Assembly (NCBI GenBank): GCA_949987565.1
Contig: OX465103.1
Span: 15,571,280 to 15,635,279, forward strand
Length of the DNA stretch: 64,000 bases
Reading direction: 5' to 3'
Origin: Luidia sarsii
Lineage: Eukaryota; Echinodermata; Asteroidea; Paxillosida; Luidiidae
Both the position numbers and the translations under genes were made by a program. Below the pieces are notes generated by a model. The model ran no database searches and was not told the DNA's origin. It saw only the letters and a list, made by a program, of their open reading frames with translations. This document shows, in pieces, positions 55,991 to 64,000 of this stretch (its first letter is position 1; every line of letters starts with the position of its first letter).

Positions 55991-56350
55991 TCCCGCCCCA
56001 CTGCCAAATAACAACCCTACCATGCCGGATTCATTACACCACTCAAGGGTAGCGCTCGCTGTCCTGGGGCCCAGAGGGGTGGGGTGTGCAGGGGATCGGG
56101 AGCCATCATATAGACTCCATCCAGCAGCGCTCCCTTCCAAATCATTACGAGTACATGTAGAAGGGAACATTATGCAAGCAGGGGAAGGATTCCCGCACCT
56201 AGCACTCCGCTCCAGCACGCCGTAATCTCATTAATTGCAAGATGGGACAACGGGGCTCGGGAGTTTAAAAACTTATAATCTATTAATGGCTTAATGAACA
56301 CATATTATGCGGCTATTCATGCTAGGCTGGCTAATCACTTCCCCCTCCTC
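55991..56350. other. single-copy block, strongest conserved non-coding candidate
   Basis: About 360 bases without simple repeats except one ACATGTAG. The 3' half is AT-rich and dense in homeodomain/POU-like words (TCATTAATTGCAAGATGG at 56229-56246, CTATTAATGGCTTAATG at 56279-56295, TATTATGC at 56303-56310). Function is inferred only from sequence texture. Confidence 0.35.
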
Positions 56351-56662
56351 GAGTCCTCATCACCCCTCCCCCACCCCACCCCCCAAAAAAAAATTATCAG
56401 AGAAAAAATGTCCCCTGATTAAATTGTACCAGTTCTGAAATGGACTTTTTGAGTACTGAGCGTTTACTTCCACACTGCCAGTTGTTAATTGATAGTTTAC
56501 GCACTGCCGTGTTCTGTGCACTTTTGAGTGTAATGAACGACACGCAGATTTATATAGTCTGTGTATAGGGATTGCTGCAGTACAGCGTATGTACATGTAC
56601 ATGTACATGTAGAGTTACACTTACATGTACAGTACATGTACAGCCATTATTCTGGACTGAAG
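56351..56662. other. single-copy sequence
   Basis: C/A-rich patch at 56360-56392 (C-to-A junction), TACATG steps at 56590-56642. No gene seen. Confidence 0.4.
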
Positions 56663-57050
56663 AGGGCCATTTCCACTGTTCCAAATAAATGCCATTATTT
56701 GGATTGCGATTTGAATCCCAATTCAAACTCCACTTTTCTTGCGTGTGGACACAATAAATGCAATTATTAATGGGATTCGGAGTCAGACTCCACCATTAGT
56801 GACACTTGTCCGAATAATCTGATTTATTTGTGACGCGGTGTGTGTGGGAACGCTCTGCTGAATCGCAACATGTTTGGTTTAATCCCACAATGCACCGGTC
56901 GTGCACCGACTGACAGGAAGTGTCGTGCTCGTTTGTAATGTCTCCCTGCATGGGCCACTCTTTAAGCACCCACCCACCGTGATAGTGATACAAATTCATT
57001 GTTTGGCGTGCCCAACAGAGTTTGAATTGCGCATTCACCCACAGCGCTCT
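56663..57050. mobile_element. family D element
   Basis: The left end AGGGCCATTTCCACTGTTCC is followed by GATTGCGATTTGAATCCC and CAATTCAAACTCCACTTTT. The interior at 56850-56940 is an inverted match to 63572-63652 (CTGACAGGAAGTG, GCTCTGCTGAATCG). The right end is not sharply seen. The site at 56766-56771 has the plain ATTATTAATGGG that is interrupted by CCGGTA in the 61-kb copy. Confidence 0.75.
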
Positions 57051-57779
57051 GTGGTTTAAAAAAAAAAATGCAATTTTGAAATTTGGATCACACAAAACCA
57101 ATTGAAAACTTGAAACGCTTTTTTCCTGCTTTGTAAATGAACCACTTGCAGGTCTCTGGAAACAATATACTGTAGACCCTAAAGTGTAAATGCTTGATGT
57201 GGTCGGCAATCTTGTTTTGAACAAGGGAGGATACACCGGGCATATTGCCATGCTTACGTATGTAGCTCCCTGTTATTGGGTACCACCCTCCCAGGCTACC
57301 TGACCACAGCACTCTGCTGCGTGAGTCACACAGAGTGGACTGTTGGGTCTCTCCATCAGCCACAAGGACCCCAAAGGGCTCATGACTTTGCACAGCGGAC
57401 GGCAGCCCGTGAATTACATGTACTCCCCACGAACAAAGCCACTGAATCCAGACAGGGCGCAGCGAGACCACACACACACACACACACACACACAACGTGA
57501 GCAGAGCACGCTGGCACGGCGCGCAGGCAAACGTGCATGTGTTCTTTGCATTAGCAGCACGGGCGTGAGTAATGGAGCCCCAGCCCCAGCCTAAGCCTCG
57601 GTGTCATCTCCAGGGTCTTAGGGCGTAAGCCATTATTTGCCCGGCGTTCATTATCATCCGCTGCGGTAATGCGGAGGGGTTTGAGTCACACAACACGCGG
57701 CGCGGCCGCCCTGCCCCAAATGCAATCATTCTTCTGCCTTGCTGCACCCACACATAGAAAACAGGGGACCATAATCTTA
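57051..57779. other. single-copy block with CA microsatellite
   Basis: A run at 57058-57068, (CA)n at 57470-57493. GC-rich complex sequence at 57540-57740 may be conserved non-coding DNA. The 151- and 135-codon minus frames (56796-57495) overlap family D and the CA repeat and show no domain. Confidence 0.35.
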
Positions 57780-58440
57780 ATTAGGTTGTCTCTGTACATG
57801 TACTGTATGGCATGCATGAGGCTCAACGAAATATGCAATACGTGTACATTAGACACATTGTAGATTGGGCACATACATGTACATTGTATACTATATGTAC
57901 AATGTATGTGTACTGTAATGTACGTACATGTAGATACAGTGCATACATGTACACGTACAGTGTATTGCTTACTCCACAAATTCTGGAACCTGGACAATAC
58001 AGACAATGTACAGGGCCCAAATGAACTGTAATATACACTATATTGCCTATTTTTCATGGGGGTGAGGAAGGTGCTTGAAAGGTTTCCATGAGTTTCATGA
58101 GAAACATGGCTACTCCCCTAAGGCTGTAATGCATACGGCAAGCTGCCAGCCTGCTTATTAAACACTGTGCACATGAATGTGCAGTTATATCTCCGTGTCC
58201 TCTGCTCCCAGTGCTGAGCACTGAGCAGTACAGTAATCTGAGGGCAAGACAAATGTCACCCAAGAGAGGCAAAATAATTGTACTATAATGAGGAAACTCT
58301 CCGCTGCATACGTGCCGGTGTCATACATTGGATTTTCTTGAGTGACCTACATGTACATGTACATGTACTGTACATGTGTACATGTACATGTACATTTATA
58401 GGGCCAGAGCAAAATGTACATGTACACGTCATTAAAACAA
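57780..58440. repeat. TACATG clusters with single-copy spacer
   Basis: TACATG steps at 57793-57800, 57840-57960 and 58348-58426. The spacer shows no gene. Confidence 0.75.
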
Positions 58441-59565
58441 AAGGGATCTGTTACAGTGTAGATGCTGGATGTTGGTATTTTTTATACATGTGTAGTGTAG
58501 GCTACCTTTTCTTGAAGGGTACCTTATGGATTGGCTGGCTGGACCACTTATCTCCACAGATTTGGGTGGGCTCGCTGGAAACATTTTGAGTAGCCACACC
58601 AGCCCATGTACATGTAATGTACATGTACACGTGTATACCGGTAGAAACAGAAGAGAAAATGCAAAAAAAAAGCTTGAAATTTGGGAGCAAAATAGTGTAG
58701 GATATAAATCTTGTTGATTTTCTTTTAGTTAGGTCATTGACCCTCCCCAACAGCCAACACCCTCCCGAAATTGTTTTACCGGTAAGGTGGCCTTACTAGA
58801 AGCCATTGGCACCACAGTCCTGGCCGCTAGTGACAGCCGCCCTGCAAAGAAGGCTACCTTCGTCTGACCTTCGACACTGGGTAACCCTTTTTTACATAGG
58901 GCATCTCTGATCATGCATAGGAACAATAGGGTGTGTGCTTGAATGAGACTTTGCCGTGCAGATTGGTTTCACTACAAGGCCGCTCTCACTGATGACAAAC
59001 AAAATACAAGTTCAGGGCAGAGCAGAACACATGGACCAGGCTCTGTTTGCACTTTGCATCGACAAACAGGATGCTTGTTGACTTTCTCTATGCTTGAAAA
59101 GCATCCCCCCCCCCACCCCTCTCTTTGCCAACCCTGGCATCCCTGGGCGCATTGTACGATTAGTCGGGTGACAGACGAACCCCTGTCACCATTCCGTCAT
59201 CCGATACCATCGAGCCAGGACTCCGCCAATCTGCCCAGGTCTGAAACCAGGACTGTGGTTTCATGGAATCTGTTGCAGATAGCGATAAACTGCCACTAGC
59301 AATTTCTTTTCCCTTTTCCCAGCTAAGACTAAGAGCAAAAAGCCAGTTTGGTAAATTTGAAATACTGTACAGTCTACTCAATCACTTAATATTATGTGAT
59401 ACTACAAAACACGGCATTGAATATTGATACTGCAGTGTACAGTCAAATGAAGCATGTTCGGCTGTTGACTGGAAACGTGTAGACCTGAATTTGAGTTCTG
59501 CATCTGTAGGCATGCAGGGCAGGCTCCACCTCAGCCCATCCACTCTGCCTAGTAGTACAAATTGA
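58441..59565. other. single-copy sequence
   Basis: No gene supported. TACATG steps at 58605-58640 with TACCGGTA at 58637, TACCGGTA alone at 58778, and a C run at 59105-59114. Confidence 0.4.
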
Positions 59566-59594
59566 CGAGCGCGGATTGTAACAATCCGCGCTCG
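59566..59594. other. perfect palindrome, 14-base arms
   Basis: CGAGCGCGGATTGT and its exact complement are separated by a single A. It is GC-rich, contains several CpG dinucleotides and is unlike the AT-rich palindromes elsewhere. Confidence 0.92.
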
Positions 59595-59746
59595 AGTGGC
59601 AGTCATAATAGACAGGCTGTGGAAATTGACTTCGAAGCTGTAAAGATTCTCAAAATTGCCGGGCAGAGTGACAAACGTGTCCAACAACACTAGTGCCATT
59701 CCTCATAATACGCCCGTCAAAATATAGAGAGTGAGCGTGAGAACAG
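59595..59746. other. single-copy spacer
   Basis: No feature seen. Confidence 0.4.
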
Positions 59747-59748
59747 GG

Positions 59749-59824
<76 letters not shown>

Positions 59825-60270
59825 GAGAGAGAGAGTGAGAGAGAGAGAGAGAGAGAGTGAGAGAGAGAGAGTGAGAGAGAGAGAGGGAGAGTGAGAGAGA
59901 GGGACAGAGAGATAACATAATTGATATAGTGAGGAGGAAGAGAGTGAGGGAGAAGGGCAGAGAGAGGGGAGAGATAGGGAGAGAGAAAGAGAAAGAAAGA
60001 GAACAGAATGAGAGAGTGAGGAGGGAGAGAGTGATGAGGGAGAAAGAGGGAGAGAGAGGGTAAGGGAGGGAGAGAGAGTGAGAGAGGAGCGGAGAGAGAG
60101 AGGAGGGAGAGAGAGAGGAGTGACAGAATGAGAGTGAGGAGGGAGAGTCATTGAGAGAGAGGAGAGAGGGAGAGAATACGAGAGTGATGAGAAAGACAGA
60201 TTAAGAGAGAAACAGACAGGCCAAAACCCACAGAAAGGCAGACAGGAAAGGGTGACAGACAGACAGACAG
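59747..60270. repeat. GA microsatellite grading into GA-rich tract
   Basis: Pure (GA)n of about 35 units at 59752-59820, then GAGTGAGAGAGA and GGGAGAGAG variants to 60270. The 192-codon minus frame is an artefact. Confidence 0.97.
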
Positions 60271-60990
60271 AGAATGAATGGCTGACTTGTGGCAAGTTGT
60301 GACTCAGCGTCTTCCGATCATTGCACCTTCATTGCAAGGTGCAGCATTTCGGTTCACAGCTAGGTGTAAGCGTTTGAGCCAGCCCGAAAACCTAGGGCGG
60401 AATCGCCGGAGCGTGGCTGGTTACGTGGGCCCATCCAATCAGCGTACAACCAAAAAAAAAACCAGTGCCGGTTCTTCCCACACTCAATCGTCCCACTGAC
60501 GCACGCCCAAGTGTCACGTCATCCCGAGATTCAGACGGCATTCGCTTGTCAGACTTTCTTGGCGAGTCATGTTTTATGCATGCAGACCCGGACGCTTTCG
60601 GCCTCCTGTTACGGCCCCCCGCCATCTCCGCTGCGCAAGGTGTCAATGCGCCGCTTCGTCGCTGGCTGGTGATTTGAAAAAAAGGGGGGGAAACCAAAAG
60701 AGCCGGCCGTGATTCAGACCGGACCGCAGCAAACTGGAAATCGACACCTCGATGGGGCTTCCCATTTCATTAGAAGATGGAAAGCAGGGGGGGCTGCATT
60801 AAGGATTCATGAGAATCAAAGGAAATGTGGCACTCGACACGTGAACCTTCAAGCGTGACTAGCGAGCATCCCATCAAAAAGACACCATATCTGAATGTAC
60901 ATGGATGCTACATGTACAATGTACAGTGCCAACATTAAATCGGGCGGCCCAGATATAGACCACGCCTTTGAGCAGTTTGTCTCCTTCAAA
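60271..60990. other. single-copy GC-rich block, possible conserved non-coding region
   Basis: Complex CpG-containing sequence at 60290-60850, including the CCAATCAG word at 60434-60441 and GTCACGTCAT at 60513-60522. Overlapping open frames on both strands have no recognised domain. Confidence 0.3.
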
Positions 60991-61254
60991 AGGGCCATTT
61001 TCCACTGTCCCAAATGAACGCGATTATTTAGATCGCAATTCAAACTCCAACGAGAAGAAGTACCGGTATGTGTGGACCCAAGACACGCGATTATTACCGG
61101 TAGTGGGATTTGCAATTTGGACTCCACTATTAGTGAGAATTTTCCACTATTTGCCACATGATGCATGTGTGAACAGTAACACTCCACTGAATCCCACCAG
61201 TGTTTTTTTGCTTCGAGATTCAAATAGCGATTATTTGGACAGTGGATATGACCG
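60991..61254. mobile_element. family D element with TACCGGTA insertions
   Basis: Left end AGGGCCATTTTCCACTGTCC and right end GATTATTTGGACAGTGGATA are inverted relatives bounding about 264 bases. TACCGGTA sits at 61061-61068 and 61095-61102. At the second site the 56.7-kb copy has a plain TA. Confidence 0.8.
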
Positions 61255-62159
61255 TAACCAGACAAATGGCAAAACTGTTCCTTCACATGAACCCTTCTAA
61301 TGTTTATTGACTTTGTTCCATTCAATGTACATACATGTACATGTACATTGTACATGTACACCTATCCTTTCAAGGACAGAAGAAAATCCTGTTTTCTGCC
61401 TCGATTCTACTGGGACTTTATTATTTCAGGAAGTAAAGCACTTAATTACAGAGAGATGTCTAGTGCAAATATTTGTAGATGTACAGTACATACATTTATG
61501 TATCTACCGGTACTAGTATAAGGCACTGTTATTGTATACTAGTACAATTCTACTTAAAATTCAAAGTCGGTTACAGAAAGCAGTGTTTACATGTTTAACC
61601 CTAACCCCTTGCTATATGAGCACATTCTCAACTTGTGTGCCCCGGCTTTGAACATTAGACTCAAACTCCAGCCATGTCTTTGCCGTGTGGCCTCCGCTAG
61701 ACGGTAAACATGTCTCGCCCGCTCTTGCCCGGCCGAGGAACACGTGTGGTTTACTATCTAGCCCGACATCGCACCCAGTGGGCCACACACATTTGGCAGA
61801 CTTTGCCCTGGCCAGTCAGCAAGTGCCCGATGGCCGTACAGACTGTACAGTGCATACATACCCTGACAGCCTGGCCTTACTGTAGTTTACTCATTTACTG
61901 TCCCTAGAGAGGACACTAACTGAAAACACTGTTGGCTGTTGTTGAGGTCTTTGAGACAACAGTTTGGATCAGTTCTCACCAGTGATGGAGCCAGTGGGAT
62001 GCAGTGAAGGTAGGGGAAGAGCACCCCCCCCCCAAGCTGTATAGAAAACAAGGCCTGAATGGAAGGATTGGAAGACGGAAGAGTCCTGAACAGTGGCAAG
62101 GCCCACACTAACTGAGGGTCTTGGGTAGGCCTAACCCTTGACAGAACCCGCCGCAACTA
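61255..62159. other. single-copy sequence
   Basis: TACATG steps at 61326-61358 and TACCGGTA at 61506. C run at 62023-62031. No gene seen. Confidence 0.4.
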
Positions 62160-62421
62160 GGGACTAATTTCATAGAGCCGCTTATAAAGCGTGAAAAAAC
62201 AACAACTGCTGAGCCTGTAAAGCCTTCCTTGTGCCAGCAGGATCACAAACCACTTTGCGGTGTGATGTGTGATGTCACTGCCTCCTGACTTCCACCGTTC
62301 TCTTTGCTCGGTGTCAAACAAAAAGTTCACGTTTGGGTCGCCAAGCTGACTCTGCACCGGACCATGGCGTTGGTGCTTCGGCAATTTGTTTACGCCTGAG
62401 CAGCTCGGCAACACTGGGCCC
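62160..62421. mobile_element. family E element 3
   Basis: Left end GGGACTAATTTCATAGAGCC and right end GAGCAGCTCGGCAACACTGG, then GCCC, match the family ends in inverted orientation over 262 bases. The interior CAGGATCACAAACCACTTTGC is the inverted form of a word in element 2. Confidence 0.75.
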
Positions 62422-62924
62422 TGGTTGGCTCAGGGGGGGGGAGGGCATTGCCAGTTGCCACGCGTGGTAAAAAGAGAGCTAGTCCATTGCATCAACTGGA
62501 CCTGGTTGCAAAGGACAGAGGTGTGTCCTGAACCATTGCGGACCAGGACAGGCATCAGTAGGCAAAGGCCCGGTGGGGGGGGGGGGGGGAGTGGGGGGAA
62601 TGAGTTTTGAAAATGTGTTGTGATGCTGTGGTTAACTCAGGAAATAGGCACTATTCCAGAAGCACATTGGTAGCGTTGGGTCATCGGTAAAGGCTAAAAC
62701 ACTCCAGAAAGCGGCCCTCCTTGGAACAGCTACATTGTACATACATACATATGATGGGTGTAGGAAGCTAAGGTGAAAACCCATGAGATGTAAGGCTACA
62801 TGTGTACAGGACATACATGTACTTGATTCGTGGTGAATCCAATGGGGAAAAAATCATTGTGTTAATTGCGGAACTAACATTAGAATGACACCTAAGTGTG
62901 AACATTTGTCCTCAGTCCAAATAA
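62422..62924. other. single-copy sequence with G run
   Basis: A run of about 15 G at 62575-62589. No gene seen. Confidence 0.4.
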
Positions 62925-63180
62925 GATTGCCATCCATTATTTTCACGTGATGCCCTTTGACCACAGACTAGCCTCCCCTCCAGGGCCCGGACAAATCCTC
63001 GAGGTGGTCGGCCCCAATCGAGCGTACAATTTCCGCTGAAGGCAGTGGGTGTTTTTTTTCCCCCACTGGCTGTGAGACATGCCAACGCATGGCAGCGCGC
63101 AATCCCCACATCGTCTACGGTAAAGCTCCCACAGCAGCTCAATTGCTGCAGCTAATCCGGCAACTCATGCGTCAAAACAG
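62925..63180. other. single-copy block, possible conserved non-coding element
   Basis: Complex sequence including TTTCACGTGATG (62941-62952) and GCAGCTCAATTGCTGCAGCT (63134-63153, itself partly palindromic). No open frame with a domain. Confidence 0.3.
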
Positions 63181-63469
63181 GTGTTTGTCATAGCCATATA
63201 TATATTGCGAAGTTGTGCTACTGTAGGCTGAAACGAGTCTTTGTTTGAAATTCAGACAATTACATGTAGTGGTGCCCGAATCCTGAGGGCTGGGCGCACA
63301 GCAACACTAGCCACGGTCCAAATTCAGGGGACCCATGGCAAAGTGGTAAACCCAAGGTATGAGCCTTTAAATTGCTACAACTATATTTGGTCAGTGTCAG
63401 AGCTGCCCAAATACATATTTCCTATCAAGAACGGGGAAAAAAACCCATATAACACGCATTATTATAATA
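63181..63469. other. single-copy sequence with dispersed repeat
   Basis: Positions 63268-63335 (GTGGTGCCCGAATCCTGAGG and CAAATTCAGGGG words) resemble 1583-1650. No gene seen. Confidence 0.5.
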
Positions 63470-63892
63470 AGGTCCATTCACACTGTGCCAATAATTGTGA
63501 TTTGAATTGCAATTCAAAAACCATGGGGCTTTTTTTGGCTCACGTTTCCGCTACTGTAGCCACAAATCAAGCACAGCACTTCCTGTCAGTCAGAGTGCGA
63601 GCAATGCACTGAGGGATTAGACAGACGCGTATTTTTTTCTGCAGAGCATTCACACACCCACACACACACGCTCCCCTTACCGGTAATGGCAAATAATCGC
63701 AATTATTTTGAAAGGTTACACTAATGGTGGAGTTCCAATCGTGATTCAAATCCCACTACAATGTATCAACACCATTATTGTGTCCATACTCACCCCAAAA
63801 AGCGGCATCCGAAGTCTGAACATTCTGAATTGCAGTTTGAATGACGATCCAACCCAATAATCGCAATTATTTATAGCAATGTGAACGGCCCT
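63470..63892. mobile_element. family D element, longest copy
   Basis: Left end AGGTCCATTCACACTGTGCC and right end ATAGCAATGTGAACGGCCCT are inverted relatives bounding 423 bases. It carries the core CACTTCCTGTCAGTCAGAG and TTTCTGCAGAGCATTCACAC and several GATTTGAATTGCAATTC-type sub-repeats. No coding capacity and no clear target-site duplication. The outer end vaguely recalls PIF/Harbinger-type MITEs, an unproven link. Confidence 0.8.
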
Positions 63893-64000
63893 ATGGTCTT
63901 TCTTCCTATTAACCCCCTCCACTCTGAAAAGCAAACCTGCCATGTGCACTCCACTGGAACACCTGGGGGGATTATTGAACCGAGTAAATTTGAAGCCGTG
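63893..64000. other. window edge, single-copy sequence
   Basis: No feature seen. Confidence 0.4.

Noticed and set aside
60849..61361. 170-codon minus-strand frame
   Set aside because: Covers the family D element and TACATG steps, so the frame is carried by repeat sequence.

Overview
This is a eukaryotic, non-coding, repeat-dense genomic window, most likely from a marine invertebrate deuterostome such as an echinoderm, hemichordate or lancelet. That lineage call is an inference from the repeat style and not a database result. I find no protein-coding gene, rRNA gene or intact tRNA gene that I can support. The long open frames all run through simple repeats: CT/GA tracts, GGA or AGGG tracts, and the self-complementary hexamer TACATG, which reads as Met-Tyr, Cys-Thr or Val-His repeats on both strands. 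One weak exon-like segment near 36172-36233 is the only splice-bounded candidate noted.

Layout. TACATG-type clusters occur throughout (main blocks near 1.0-1.8, 2.7-3.0, 4.7, 5.2-5.9, 8.6-9.0, 9.9-10.0, 10.8, 17.1-18.2, 25.1, 32.2-33.1, 45.0-45.9, 46.9-47.1, 47.6-47.9, 49.3 and 57.8-58.4 kb). Between them lie several minisatellites: a 57-bp then 34-bp array at 7.3-8.45 kb, a GGGGCACCTCAT array at 20.2-20.7 kb, an AGGGAACCAGG array at 22.9-23.4 kb, an 85-bp array of about 17 units at 26.4-27.8 kb, and a GGATACTGCTTAGCACA array at 45 kb. There are long polypurine/polypyrimidine tracts at 3.2-3.6, 29.5-30.0, 34.0-34.4, 37.5-38.1, 39.2-40.0, 41.7-42.5, 50.7-51.1, 55.2-56.0 and 59.7-60.3 kb.

Mobile elements. 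At least five families of small non-autonomous elements are defined by internal comparison of copies. Family A is a foldback element with a GATCCTAGCAGGACC core. Family B has ends reading GGGGTGGATTTCACAAAGCC. Family C has 17-bp ends TGCATTTCCACTGGACT. Family D has ends AGGGCCATTTCCACTGTCC and internal GATCGCAATTCAAA-type repeats. Family E has ends GGGCCCAATTTCATAGAGC. There are also two tRNA-derived SINE-like families, one with a clear A box and B box and one with a serine-tRNA-like head. Several long perfect inverted repeats are present, including one with 41-bp arms at 46176-46268.

The most interesting signal is not a gene. When copies of the same repeat are compared, TACATGTA and TACCGGTA octamers appear to sit exactly at TA dinucleotides as short palindromic insertions (TA becomes TA-CATG-TA or TA-CCGG-TA). 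This holds at one homologous TA in three family A copies, inside one hairpin arm at 45646-45683, in the 7.9-kb minisatellite and in family D. TA-CATG-TA is the form of excision footprint left by Tc1-type transposons. I therefore propose that much of the TACATG/TACCGGTA sequence grew by repeated TA-targeted insertion and excision, perhaps followed by slippage. The remaining single-copy blocks (notably 16.1-16.3, 23.6-24.2, 55.99-56.35, 60.3-60.9 and 62.9-63.2 kb) could be conserved non-coding DNA, which only comparison with a related genome can decide.
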